Shown here one piece after another: positions 37,345-49,858 of a DNA stretch of 64,000 nt. The stretch is from Climacium dendroides (lineage: Eukaryota > Streptophyta > Bryopsida > Hypnales > Climaciaceae), in contig OX467083.1 of NCBI GenBank assembly GCA_950106755.1, forward strand, positions 44,220,555-44,284,554. The letters are read 5' to 3'. The notes beneath the pieces are model-generated. The model saw only the letters and a list, made by a program, of their open reading frames with translations. It did no database searches and had not been told where the DNA came from. Numbering within the stretch: position 1 is the stretch's first letter; every line of letters starts with the position of its first letter. A program made the position numbers and the translations under genes.

Positions 37345-40300
37345 ATGAGAACGCAACAATTGGGAGAAGCGTATCACCTAGAGAGGGCAGTGGCAGTGCG
37401 TGAAGGCATTAGGAGATATCTGTGTGGTTGCGAAAAATGTCATGGTTTTAAATATCAAGCTATCCAAGTAGTCCAAAGTCATCATCGAAAGTATGGCAGA
37501 GATCAGAGGTTGGGAAAACCACTTCTGGTAAGAATCTGAGTCGGATCTTATGATGTCAATCACATGACGGAAGTGAAACCCTCCCATTAGTCGAAATGCT
37601 TAACAAACTATTGAATAGCTAATGTCCCTTTGCCTCTGTTCTTATGTTCCTATGCCAGTGGAACTTTTTGAAAAGTACCTTGAATGAAAAAAGTTGTGGT
37701 TTTATTTTTCTCATTCTTTTAAAGCAGTTTTAACAAAAATAACTTGTCCACTGGACCACATCTTCATAGTGCAAGGCAAGTTTTCATTACAATCATTGTT
37801 CTAATTATTTGTACTTTTCTATTCCAGAGAAGTGAATATGAGCAAATGGAGCCATCAGAGGATGCTATAGGATTACAGGAAGAACAGAATGAAGAGGAAC
37901 CCTTTTTTGATGCCAATGATTTTGATAGTTTTGAACAAGCGGCCCCAAACATCCAAGTGAATTTTGATGAAATAGCAGAGAATTTTTTTGCTCGTGCAGA
38001 TGATATCCATCAACAATTCTCAGACGAAGTTGACGCTGTTCTTGATTTTGAGGAACTTTCAGAAGAAGAGGATGAGCCAGATTGTGCAAATGTTATGGAG
38101 GATGTAATTCGTGAAGCAACTGAGCCTATTTTTCCGGGGTCTGCCAGTAGCAGGTTACAATTTTGTATTATACTCATGTCCTTGTGTACCCTTTTTTCAG
38201 TGAGCCATCATTGCTTAGATGAAATCCTAACTTTTTTGAAGCATGATGTACTCCCATCAGACAACAATTGCCCAAAGAACTCATATGAATTGAAGAAGTT
38301 ATTGTCAAAACTTGGTCTCTCCCATGAGAGCATTCATTGCTGCGAGTGTGGGAAAACACTGTATTGGAAAGAGAATTCTACATTGGACTTTTGCCCAAGC
38401 TGTGGAAAGTCTAGGTACATTGAAGGATCAAGAACAGTGCCACTTCGTGTGCTAAGATATTTCTCTCTAATAAAGAGACTTCGAAGGATGTACAGATGCC
38501 CTGAAATTTCTAAACTTTTCAAGTGGCACTCTACAAATCATTCCCAAGATGGGAAAATGAGATCAGTGGTTGATAGTGAGCAATGGTATTTCATTGATGA
38601 AAATTACCCACAGTTCAGTAACGAAGTGAGGAACATCAGAATGGGCCTTTCATTGGATGGAGTAAATCCCCATAGCCTTCAGTCAACAAAGCATTCGATC
38701 TGGCCTATCTTAATGGTGTTCTACAACCTACCCCCTTATCTCTTGACTAAACGATTTTTTATTACTTTGGCTATGATAATCCCTGGACCAAAGTCACCTA
38801 CAGAAGACACTATTGATGTTTTTTTACAACCCCTTGTGCATGAACTTAAAAAGCTATGGGTTGGAGTTCGTGCAGTTGACATGTCCGAGCCAGAAGGTCC
38901 CAATCGTCTTTTTAAATTGAAAGGCCTTCTTATGAGGACCATTAATGATTTTCCAGCTTACACATTGATTTCAGGTCAAGTTGGAAAAGGATATGCAGGT
39001 TGCCCAATTTGTGGAGAAGGAACTGCTACCGAACATTCACAACAAGCAAACAAAACATTATTCCTTGGGGATCGACGGTGGCTTAGGACCAACCACCGGT
39101 GGAGGGCCGCTAGAGCTGCATTCAATGGGCATCCCAACCATGATGCTACACCTCATCGCCAATGTGGGCATACAATTGTAAGTCATGGTGCATAGAGAGA
39201 ATCTTTTTTGCAATGTGGTGGGCGTCGTAATTTGGAGCATGATCCAGTGAAATCGACTGGAGTGAAGCGAATTAGTATTTTATTTCAACTACCATATTGG
39301 GAGGTATGAAATTTTTGTAACCATTCAATGAAATTACATATTCATTTTAACCTTTTTAATGGCAATAAATATTCATATTATGTTTTTTTTTAATGAAAAT
39401 AGATATTTAGTCCATTGAGTTGGATGTTCCTACAAAATGTGAACACTTGTATTGAAAAAAAATTATTGAACACTTACAATGTTGTAGGCATGGGACACAT
39501 ACTGCATGGATCCTAGACTGCTAAGTTCTACTTATGGAGAAAAAGTGGTCCATTACCTAGAAGTCTAAAACTGAAACAAGAACTCTTGATGGAGGAAGTA
39601 ATTTTTTCTTGAGGTGTTTTGAAGTCATAGCTTGTGATATGTTGAAAAGAATAGTATGCAGTCAATTAAACATAGGAAGATTCATCGAAGCTTTTCATTT
39701 GTGATATGGCTGACTTACTAGTGTCTTTCTCTAGTGAATATTAAATCAGTGGAATGTTGAGAAGAGAAATGCATAAAAATAGGTAGACATATATCTTCAT
39801 ATACTTGCAAAAAAAATCGAGAATATGATATAATTGAAAAAGAGGTGTATGGTGCTATTTGACGGTCCAATGCAATGATGTGCAAGAAAATAACATGTAC
39901 TAGGCATACTCCTTGGGGTGTAATTTGGTAAAGAAATTGCATGTAAGAAGTAGGTATCTCACAGTGACGTAGTTGTTTTGAACGTAGCTCTTCATGACTA
40001 TTGAGTAGGAAGTCATTTAATAAATAACACATTTTTAGTTGTGAATTCGGAAGAAAATATTTAGTAATTTGTAATGGCACAATAGTCTTTGACATGTAAT
40101 TGCGTAGACTTGCTATCAAGAATCTCTATTGTGTACAAGAGGAGGTGTATTGTCTTAACTTTTAATAGTGCAGAGAAGGACAACACAAAGTAAGGTATAT
40201 TTCAAATTTTTTATAGTACTACTACTAATGGATGTGTGAATATGCTTTGCCATATGTAAATGACTGCATTGTGTTGAAGAGTTTTTTTGATGAATGTGAA

Positions 40301-41210
40301 AATGGTGTTTCCAGAAATTGCCTATCAGACATTTGTTGGACCCAATGCATTGTGAGAAAAATTTGTGCGAGAATATACTACGAACTCTACTTGGAGAGAC
40401 AGATGGAGTGAAGTCCAGAGAAGACTTGCGTGCACGAGGCATTAGGAGACATTTGCATTTGAAACCGCAAGCAAACGGGGTTACTTTCTTCATGCCAGAT
40501 GCCCCATATGTTTTGCAGAAAGAAGAGAAGGATGAATTTTTCAAAACTCTAAAAGAAATGAAGTTTCCCTCAAATTACGTAAGTGCACTCAAGCGAAAAA
40601 TTCAAGATGGAAAGCTAGGAGGACTAAAAACTCATGATTTCCATATTTTATTGGAGCAAGTGTTGCCAATGTGTTTGAGGAATATTGGTAATCCCCAAGT
40701 TGTAGGGGCCATAATGCGTGTAAGTAGATTGTTTCGTAAAATCTGTTCGAAGGTCGTTGACTCTAGGAGCAAAACTGAAATGCTTGAAGAGGTTGCTGAA
40801 ACAGTTTGCTACTTAGAGAAAGAGTTTCTTCCCTCTATTTTTGTCATCATGATGCATCTACCAATCCATTTGGTACAAGAGCTCTTCATGTGTGGACCGG
40901 TTCACACTCGATGGATGTATCCTTTTGAAAGGTATATGAAAGGATTGAAGAGCTTTGTCAAAAACAAAGCTAGACCTGAAGGAAGTATGGCATACGGTTA
41001 TCTTAGAGAAGAGTCTATTGGATTCTTAAATGAATATTTAGCAGAATACACTCCCACAACAAAGAGAGCTTGGGATGCTAATGAAGAACCCGCAATGTAT
41101 GACGAAATTCTTGAAGGGGGTAAACATGATCGGATCATGTCTTTGGAGTTCCAAAAGCTTATTCATTCTTTTGTTTTGGACAACGCCGAGCATTTGGAGG
41201 ATTACAGGAG
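37345..41210 (+). pseudogene. CACTA TNP2/TNPD-like transposase (Transposase_21)
   Basis: Exon 1 (37345-37527) carries the N-terminal Cys-containing region (CGCEKCHGFKYQAIQV) of TNP2 proteins. A GTAAGA donor and TTCCAG acceptor lead to exon 2 at 37828. Exon 2 has an acidic segment, a CxxC...CxxC zinc-ribbon-like region (CCECGKTLYW, FCPSCGKSRY), then the Transposase_21 core: MGLSLDGVNPHSLQSTKHS, IWPILMVFYNLPPYL, MIIPGPKSPTEDTIDVFLQP, FPAYTLISGQVGKGYAGCPI and GDRRWLRTNH. The frame hits TAG at 39193-39195 but stays family-like beyond it (FLQCGGRRNLEHDPVKSTGV, LFQLPYWE), then GTATGA (39304) to CCAG (40314) removes an intron. The next exon (40315-41210) has LPIRHLLDPMHCEKNLCENI and VHTRWMYPFERYMKGLKSFV (DUF4218). 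The enzyme cuts CACTA ends. The TAG probably disables this copy. Confidence 0.88.
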
Positions 41211-41538
41211 GTGAGAAAACTTACTAAATTTTGATTAAAGGATGTGAATTGGCCTCTACAAGAATTGGTTAGTATCTATTGATGGAAATATGTTGTTCAT
41301 GTCCATATTAAGTTTGACTTGGAATGTATCAAGAGTAAGGAAGTAGACAAAGGAGAGATATTACTATTAGTTGCATGCCTCAATTTATTTTGTATTTACT
41401 GCAAATCACTTCTGTTTGTAGAAACAATTGGCTACAAACTAATTCTTTTTAAATTTGGCAAAGCAAATTTTATTATTGTTCCCATGTGGACCAGGATAAC
41501 TCCTTTGCAATGTCTAACTACAAATTGAAATTGAAAAA

Positions 41539-42756
41539 ATGAGCAAGGCTTATGAATTAGCAGTAATGCAACGGGCCTTGGAGAGAGATGCATTTCGTAG
41601 TCAGCAACGTCAAAGAGAACGACGAGGAAGATTTATGTATCCAAGTGAATTGTCAACTTTACCAGATTTCTCTATTTGGTTATTGGAGGAAGTTAGACGG
41701 CAACAACAGTCTGGTGTCAATGTTGATGCCACGGTGGTTGACACCGCAAGGGGTCCCCTAGAAGTAGCTTCTGCATACAAGTCGATGTATGCATTTGGAA
41801 ACCATTTTAGAGTAATAAGTGCAGAGTGTTCACTGAAGACAGCTGACAGTGGTGTTGCAGCTACATTCAGGCAAATGTGTAGGAACGGAATTCGCGATGT
41901 TCAGCAAGTGCAAGCAGATGTGGAATACGTGGGGCACATTGAAGAGATTTTGGAGCTTGATTACAGACGACATTGTGTGGTTGTGCTAGTTTGTGACTTT
42001 GTGAAGGCAAATTACGTGGGACCGAATGCGACAATTGTAAGAGATAAGTGGGGCTTCACTTTAGCAAACTATGAGAGGAGGCCAAGGAAAATCTGCAGGG
42101 ATAGCTTTGTTTTTCCTAAGCACTGCCAACAAGTTTTTTATTGTGATGCAAAAGAGGCACCTGGTTGGAAAGTGGTCCTCCGGAAGGAGGTAAGAGGAAG
42201 GCGGGTGCTGCCAGAAAATGTATATGACGATGATATTGAAATGTTTCAAATGCGTAACGATGAGGAATTTGAGGGCTTGCGGCCAGAGAGGGATGTCGGA
42301 GAGATTATAGAGGATGTAGTTCCCACTGGTCAAAACATTGTCTTAGAAGAGGTTCTTATCCCAAGGCAGCGAAGAAGAATCCAAGGCAGGCAACGACGTC
42401 GAGGTCGTCACCAAGGTAGAGCAAGAGTAGATGCTGCAGTATTGAATCATGGGCATCAATCTCGCGTTCGTCGGCCAGTTGGAGTTGCCGAAGCCCCTAT
42501 TGAAGAGCAAGAGAATCGGGAAAACGAAGCAACAGAAGTTGATGAAGAAGAAGACTCTGATGAAACAGAAAGGTTGTACGCAGAAAACCTAGGAGAACGT
42601 ACTGCGGCTTATAGAAGAGGCAGGGAAGAAGACAGAGGTCCCCAAGGAAGACGAAATCGACGCAGAATAAATGTCATGGAAAGAGAAGATTCTATCCAAT
42701 CAAGTATGAACGACGAAGAGAGTAGGAGTTCTAGTAGTTCGGAGGGGTTTCCTTAA
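41539..42756 (+). CDS. TNP2 C-terminal part, DUF4216-like
   Basis: A 405-codon frame from ATG 41539. The middle has the DUF4216 pattern found downstream of DUF4218 in plant CACTA transposases: a beta-rich block with GHIEEILELDYRRHCVVVLV, a CDF, WGFTLANYERRP, CRDSFVFPKHCQQVFYCDAK and GWKVVLRKEVRGRRV. The tail is rich in Arg and Glu/Asp (RQRRRIQGRQRRRGRHQGRA; TEVDEEEDSDE) and ends in a Ser run. It follows the DUF4218 exon by 329 bases. It is likely the last exon of the same gene, though no clear acceptor was found between the in-frame TAA at 41515 and the ATG, so a separate start is possible. Confidence 0.8.
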   Translation: MSKAYELAVMQRALERDAFRSQQRQRERRGRFMYPSELSTLPDFSIWLLEEVRRQQQSGVNVDATVVDTARGPLEVASAYKSMYAFGNHFRVISAECSLKTADSGVAATFRQMCRNGIRDVQQVQADVEYVGHIEEILELDYRRHCVVVLVCDFVKANYVGPNATIVRDKWGFTLANYERRPRKICRDSFVFPKHCQQVFYCDAKEAPGWKVVLRKEVRGRRVLPENVYDDDIEMFQMRNDEEFEGLRPERDVGEIIEDVVPTGQNIVLEEVLIPRQRRRIQGRQRRRGRHQGRARVDAAVLNHGHQSRVRRPVGVAEAPIEEQENRENEATEVDEEEDSDETERLYAENLGERTAAYRRGREEDRGPQGRRNRRRINVMEREDSIQSSMNDEESRSSSSSEGFP

Positions 42757-45634
42757 AATTACCAAGTGCACCACTGCATGTAAGATTGCAAGTGTAGTCC
42801 TGAGTCAGTTGACTTGAAAATTACCTGTTTTTTCTCAATTTAATTAGAAGTAAAATATGTGCAACAAGGATGAGGTGTACTTGAACTAAGGTAGTAGAGG
42901 TGTGTCATTCAACAGTGATCTATGGCTAACGAGCATTCCAGAATGAGCTCTTTGAACAGAGAGAAATTCAATGTGTTGGAAGGATTTCATTTTTAGTGGT
43001 AGTGGAAAGATGTGGTGATGTAGTTTGCTTTCTCAAAGCTAACAAGTTCTTCAAGTGTATTTTTTATTATTATGTGATGTACCGTAGAAACTTACTGGCA
43101 GGCACAAAGGTTAAAGGAAGACCTTCAAGTGGTCTATAATTTATGCAAAACTTTGGGATAGTAACTGTTCATGTCTACAATGAGTTGGAGAGAAGAACAT
43201 CTTGACACTGCGGAGGCGGACATGTCAGGTATGATTTCTTTTTTGGATACATTTTGGGAGCGCATTTGTATACTACCAATTGACTATTGGTAGGTGCAAC
43301 TGTTATGTACAAGGTAGTGTACAACTTTATCTTCTATATTCAGTTTTAAATATATATGTACCTTTTTTGGAGTTTGGACACAACAATTCAACTTTTAATT
43401 AAACAATTTTTTTATGCTAGGACTTAGTCAGTGCATATCTTACTTCAATCAATGAGTACTCTGTAATGGTTGTGGTCTGTCAAACTCAATATCAACCTTC
43501 CGTATGCAAAAATTGGTTGTTGTTTGCACAGTCAATATTACCGTCATTTACAAGTTCTGAGAATGGTGGGAAGGCTAAATGTATTCTAAACGAACGTCAA
43601 AGAATGGCATAATTATACTATACTTGGGGAAAGTACTGTAGATGGTGATACGTCATGAAACATTAAGCTAACTTCACAGATATGTTTGACGTTGCAACTA
43701 CGCTGCCTTCAGGATGGAGGTGATTACTAGGAGACATCGTTGTGGAGAAGTAAAAGTTGCTAGGTTGCAACAACCACTGTAGGGGTGCCCTTCAAAACTT
43801 GATGCAAGGGCCCTCCAACGTTGCAGCTCACTTGAACTGGAATAGTGGGGCACTGTTCACTTGAATTGTTTTAGCTTCATGTAAAAAGAGTTCTGTCACA
43901 TGTGTTTTGGTATGTGAGGGATCCCTGGGAGCATGGCGGCTATTGCCTTCTGGATAACTACAACTATTGTGGAAGCTTCATGATGTTTCATATGATTGTC
44001 GTTTGAAAGTCACATCCATTGTTGATATCAATTCAATCTTGAAAATAAGTTAAATATCCTCTGTTGTGATTAGTATTAGTGAGTTCAAATACTTAGAATG
44101 TATTGGAGCTCTGTAGTCAGTCAACATGGCAAAAATTGGGATCCGTTGTCACTGGATAAGAAGATTTCCACAGAAAATGTGAAAGAAAAGAAGCTAACAA
44201 GTATTTGAGGACGAATGTATATTTCATCCTCATATTCTTGTATTACAGGTGCCGACAAGTTTCCCTTGCATGGCTTACTATGTATGTGGGTTTTTCCACA
44301 TTTGAATTTGGCATGCATGTGATTTGGCTAATAATTTTTGTTCACTATCTTACACATTCACTTATGTTATGTTTGCAGGATGTGACAAGGTTCAGTTATA
44401 GAAGTCGTAATGTAGTTGGTTGTGCACATTACAAACGTGTAAGACTTTGATTTTGGAAGTAATATAATCCAGGAAGACTTATGGTACATTCTCCTCGTAC
44501 TGGCAAAAGGAATGCAAAGCCCAAGTTACTTTGTGCTCCAGCAAAAACCGAGGAATCACTCCAACAACAAACCTACGTTTGTAAGTGTGTTTGTAGACAA
44601 AATTTAGGAAAAAGTACATTGCATGTGTGTTTTTATGGCATGCATAGTGTGATTTTCTCATGTGTGGACTTGAAACTCATAGGATGTAGTCACTCAACTC
44701 ATTGGACAAAATGAAGTAGAATTTTACACAAATTATGCAGTTTGCACTAACTTTGACATTTGTCAGTGATGATTGGGATGGAAGAGGTTCTTTAGTATTC
44801 AGTAAGGACATCATGGTAGTTATAGGAAGAGAGCTATGTATCAGGATTACTACATGGAGAACCATGTCAAATGGCTTATTGAGGAAGTGCAAATGAAGGA
44901 GATGTTCAGTTAATCACGGAATTCCAGTGAGAGAAGCAGAAAGTATTTCAAAGTTCTGTTAGTGTATGTAGTAAGTCTCAAAGACTGTGTAGCATCCAAG
45001 TAAATGGTGGAATATTTTATGACCACAATAGAACTTTGTTTTTTAAGACCTTATGTAGCATTGGCTATATGTTTGTGTTGTCTTTGTATAGAGAGTTTTA
45101 TTCTTATAGTGAATAGGTTTGAATATGGTAGTGTTTTTGTGTTCATTTTTGGAGTTATTCTTAAAATGAAAGCATCACAATTGTGTTTTGGATAATGCTA
45201 ATGGGATATCTGGATATACTTTTGCAGTTCTCATGTTCATGGTGTTAAACCACACTACTATAATTGTAGGCATTTCACTGTGTTACTAGTCGTGAATATA
45301 AGGAAATAGTGACGAAACAATATGATTTCTAGGTTTCAGTAATTATGTGTCAGTACATGGAGTGCTGAAAATGAGAACCTTGTTGAAAGTTAAGTCCTCT
45401 GAAAGGTGGAGGCCTCTAAAATGGAATTTTGGCACACTGAGTTCAAGAACAAGAGCATGTCGATGGTATATGATGGCTGAAATTTAGTTCCTTGATTTAT
45501 ATACCGTCTACCAAGAAATAATTCAATTATAATGAAGATATGTAGAAAAATAGAAAGATGACAGAATTCTAGAAAAATGTTCAAAATGACAAGAGTGAAA
45601 ATGTTGATAGTTGCATTAGTTGATTCTAACAAAA
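42757..45634. other. CACTA 3' interior, no recognised gene
   Basis: Only short ORFs without family features are present. The sequence is AT-rich and lies between the transposase end and the right terminus. It probably includes the 3' untranslated region and the right subterminal region. Confidence 0.55.
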
Positions 45635-45681
45635 ACTTGTCAATTTCCAGTCAATTAGGACGACTTTCCCTTGTAGTGATT
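45635..45681 (-). repeat. CACTA right terminus
   Basis: CTTGTCAATTTCC and CAGTCAATTAGGAC precede CCTTGTAGTG, which ends at 45678. ATT at 45679-45681 repeats the left target site. Confidence 0.88.
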
Positions 45682-47890
45682 CAAGGCCTCTATAGGTGAA
45701 TGAGCAAGCAAGCCATTCATCTATAATTGTCCAACTCATACCATATTGCAAAAACATTAATAAGTTTATTGTTCAGTCGTTGTTAGTAAAAAAATTGAAC
45801 ACTAGATTCCATTAAGGCCCTTGCATATTGTATTGTATCAAAATCATAAGTCATTTTTGACTCATTTAGGCATTAAAGGAATAAAAAGTTAAACTTACTT
45901 TTCTTTAGACTAATGAATCCTACATTTAAACTCTAAGTTTCCAATTCTACCTTTACTAGATGAGCTTTAGTATTTTTCATCCATTCATATTACTAAATTT
46001 CATCCATTGATATCTCCTTTGTTTTTTTTCTATTTTCTAAGCTTAATATGTTTTTGGAAAACTCTCCTGGAAACTCTTCATAAGGATTTGGAACTAAACT
46101 TGAAATTAAATCTATTTTAGGAGGTTTGAATCAAGCTTGTACTTGACATCTAATATAAAAACATGCTCTATTAACATATTAGACTTTGCCAAGGCCATTA
46201 ACATATTAGTTACTTTTGGAGTTAGAAAAAATACTCTATTAACATGTTTTATGAAAATTTCTATGATTCAAAGTCATATTACTAGTTTTAATTTAAAAAT
46301 TAGGAATTCATATATAAATTGTATCATTTTTACACCTACTATGGCCCAACCTATGCTAATTCCAACTTTGGGACCTAAATTAAATTCTAATTTTGCATAT
46401 TTTATTGGATAATATTGCATAATTTATTGCATAATATATATTGAAGTTCAATATTTCTTACCTAATGAGTCCTAATTGTATGAGTCTTCAATGCATACAC
46501 CTTCATGGAAATTGTAGCAATACAATGAACAACCTATTTGGCCTTCTAATTGTGGAGATTAAAATTAGAGTAATAAACATATCAACATACAAAACATATA
46601 CTTAAATCTCAAGGTCGTCCAATCATAACAAATCAATCCAAATACCAAATATCAAAAACATCAATTGTAGTCAAAGAGATATATGATGCAATTGCAAAAA
46701 AATTAATCCTTAAGTGCTCCAACCTTTAATTTTTGGACAATGAATAGATTCATTTTCTTGTTTCAATGTCATTATTGCTTGGATGAAAATCATTGTGGAG
46801 ATACTTTTTGTGGAGATTGTGGAGATACTTTTTAAAGTTGTTGTCCTATCTACTAGTTGGATTTGGTGCTCACATTGGTGAATCTAACCATACAAATGGA
46901 ATCTAAAACTCAAAAGCTACAATTTTTATTTGTATATAAATTCCAAAATATTCTTCAAAATAATACTTTATAATGATTTTTCCCAAATTGTCAATTCTAG
47001 AAAAGACTCCAAGGTTAAAACATCATGACTTCACAAAATGCCTAGGATTTTCATTTCCAATTTAAATAAAACTGTTTGATATATATATTTTCTTATTCTT
47101 TACTTTCGTTCTTTATCTTTTCAAGACTTTTCTCTTTACATAAATTTTTCAAAGACAAAAGTACTTCAAAGAGCACTGCCTCATAGAGTGTAACGAATAG
47201 ATACATTTTTATTCACAAACAAGGAAAATTTCACCCTTGACTATTCATAACAACTACTTGTATAACCTTCATCTACATATAAAATACAATGAGCTTTGAG
47301 AGGGACCCAACGAATTCCTCCTCACAAGCCAGCTATGCCAAGAGTTTCCAGTAGGAATCTAGCAGAGAACAATGTTGGTAAGAACCACCTCGGGATCCCA
47401 AGAGTCTGTGTCGACGAGGGATATCAAGGTCCAAACTGAAATTGTAACAAGGCCAACATGCCTCTAGACAGCTCCAAATCATTCCAACTGATCATCTTCA
47501 ACAGATCCTGCAACTAAAGCACTCTCAACTTCGCAAATTGAAACTCTGAAAATGTTCTTGTGGTGGTTCATCTCGAATTTGTTCTTCGCTTCCTGCTAAT
47601 TGGCTTTGTCAAATCCAACTGTGAAGACAGCAGTCGCAAAAAGAAAAAAAGCGTCTCCTTGTGGCAAACAGCAGTCACAGCAAAGCTTCACAATTTAGGA
47701 TTGCTTTCAGGACTCCATAGCTGTAGCCTGGTTAAACTACTCCGGGCCTGCAGATGGCAAGAGAAAACGTGTCGTTTTGAATGTAGCACCAACACCCATA
47801 ACAGCTGATCCACCAAGTCAGGAAAATGATTTCTCCTTGGGATTCATAATGATGGAGGTTGGCATGGGAAGCTGCGCCCCTGGGTGGCAG
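45682..47890. other. AT-rich spacer between CACTA and the gene island
   Basis: No gene could be supported from 45.7 to 47.3 kb. From about 47.3 to 47.9 kb the base composition rises and the sequence probably holds the 3' untranslated region of the Sel1-repeat gene read from the right. Confidence 0.55.
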
Positions 47891-47894
47891 ACTC

Positions 47895-48927
47895 TCAAAC
47901 TTCAGGTTCCTCCATGTAAGACTCCACTGATCTGCCCACTGTGAACGACAGCACAGACATGAGACATCGGCAAGGTTTCACGTAGAGATTATTAAAACCG
48001 TTAAAGAACCCAATCCGGTTTCCTACTGATCCTTGTTACCAACAAGGATAAAAAAAATTTGGTGATCAAAAAAATTCTCAACAATTTTGGCTCTTGTATC
48101 CGAAGTGATCTCCGCACAGCTCTATACTTACGTCTCACTAAAAGCAAGTATACTCCTCCGTACGATAAAATGATTCAAGCGGCGCAAATTGTATCCTCTA
48201 CCTTACAAATACTCGAGAGGAGAAATGAGTCATTCCTTGAAGAACAGAGAACGCACCTGATAGGGAGGCTAAGAGACTGCGCGCTTCCATGTCTAGCTCT
48301 GCAGCCTTCTGCAGCCAGAACTTACCCTGCAGACACGAAAAACGCTTAACAAAACTGCATAACCAATGCAGTAACAGAACCAAACTGTAAAATTCACTTT
48401 TCTTAAATAAAAAAATGCCAACGCGACCACAGCGCCTTCATAACATACTTGAAATTGAAGGCAGGGGACCCTTTGCTTTCAATGTTGAATACCAGCTTGC
48501 CCATGCATTGAGGACCACTGTAACACAAATGTATTCTTGTTACAGTGAAACAGTAGCTCACGGTAGAAGGACCCCCCGCCTTCCAATTCAAGAATGTTAT
48601 GTTTTCCATCAAGAGAAGGCCCAGCAGTCGTTGCGCTACAATTCATAACTTCGTGAAAGAATAGTATCTTTACTTAGTTTGAGCTTTTGCATTAACAACA
48701 GGTAATCGTACCTTCTTGGGATTGGCAGCCACACCGTATCCGGAGCAGAACATCTGCCCAACCAAGCATTGACTGGAGATATCCCCATTCTTGGCTGCCT
48801 TGAGGGTCTGCTCAAACCAGCGTTGCTCACAATTCGCAACCACCTCCTTCAACGGCGTCGCTTTGGGAAATTCCGGATCCGCCGACCTATCTATGGACTT
48901 CACCTTAGCCGGTCTCCGATCAGGCAT
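47895..48927 (-). CDS. Small Sel1-repeat protein, three exons
   Basis: Exons 48927-48712, 48326-48257 and 47938-47895 join in frame to 109 codons plus stop, with donors GTACG and GTGCG and acceptors CTGCAG and CACAG. The protein starts MPDRRPAKVKSIDRS. Residues about 44-90 match Sel1-like repeat consensus: AAKNGDISSQCLVGQMFCSG, YGVAANPKKGKFWLQKAAEL, then EARSLLASL. Sel1 repeats are alpha-alpha solenoid units used for protein contacts. No catalytic motif, signal peptide or membrane segment is visible. The short third exon (VGRSVESYMEEPEV) is accepted because it restores frame with consensus splice sites. Upstream is the 1.4-kb duplicated leader of the LRR gene, which may share promoter function. 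Confidence 0.7.
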
Positions 48928-49858
48928 CCTGGTGACAAAATTGTGAATTCATTCTCATTAGGATCCGAACATGAAAAGGATGCGCCCGATTCTCCAAAAT
49001 GATAAAACTCACTAGAATGATCTCCAACCCCCTACACTCATAAAAATGGATACCGACAATTGCGCGTCACAAAAAACCCTGCAGTGTTGACCTAGGGAGA
49101 AGGGCTCGCCTATGCTGCGCCATATGAATCAAACCCATTAACACAGAGAACAGAGTTCACAAAGGATCAAGTGAGGGTGAGAAGAAGCTAATGCCTCAAA
49201 TCGCAAAGCGATCAGGCATCCAGGTGCCCAAAGCATGAAAGACATTTTCATCAGAATACTAAAACTGAACATGATTCCACGAAATACACAACCAAACAGA
49301 ATCTCCTCAATCGACAACCCCCACAACTCATTCAAAACTTTCCGTGATAGCCGACGATTGGGCAACCCCAAAAAATCTTGTAGCGTTGATCAAGAGAGAA
49401 GGCCTCGCTAATGTTTCGCCATATCAAACAAACGCACAACCAGGGTTCGAAAACAAGACGGTAAAGAAGAACCTGATGCCTCACAAACCAGAAGGAAGAA
49501 TTTCAAAAGGGAAAGGGATCAGAAAGAGCGCCAGGAAACAGAAGATGGAAGGGGGAACCTGATAGGGTAGGCTTCAACACAGGGTGTCCACCAGTGCGGC
49601 ATCCCGCGACAAAGAAATAGAAACAAAGTGAAAACAAAGAAAAGAGCGACAAGCGAATCGCGAGAACCACGAGAAGAAGCTCAGGTGCAAAAACAAACGA
49701 AGAAGGCGATGAGAGCAAGATGCGAGATGGGGACAATCATCAGCGCGACAGTTGTAAATTAAGTTTATGAAGATGGTGGTGACGGTGACGGTGTGCGAGA
49801 AGCGAGACAAGGCGGGGTTGCCAAGCTGGAGTGATGAGGATTGACGCCCTACCACGAT

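Larger units (their letters stand above)
22255..45678 (+). mobile_element. CACTA (En/Spm) DNA transposon, 23.4 kb
   Basis: The left end is CACTACAAGGAAAAA and the right end, read inward, is CACTACAAGGGAAAG (13 of 15 match). The three-base target duplication is ATT on both sides (22252-22254 and 45679-45681). Subterminal regions repeat TTGAC/GTCAATT motifs, including GTCAATTAGGAC near both ends, as expected for TNPA-type binding sites. It carries a TNP1-like gene on the minus strand and a TNP2-like gene on the plus strand. A Harbinger derivative is nested at 33626-35795. Long stretches between have no recognised gene. Both genes contain an in-frame stop. Confidence 0.93.

Noticed and set aside
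38152..38201. Possible intron in the TNP2 exon (GGTTACA to TTTTTTCAG)
   Set aside because: Removing it breaks the frame before the conserved region, while the unspliced frame stays open.
39488..39600. Extra TNP2 exon starting GCATGGGACACATAC
   Set aside because: It soon meets a stop, and the direct junction from 39303 to 40315 restores the expected family sequence.
39718..40119. 133-codon minus-strand ORF
   Set aside because: It lies in the TNP2 intron and shows no family features. It is probably chance.
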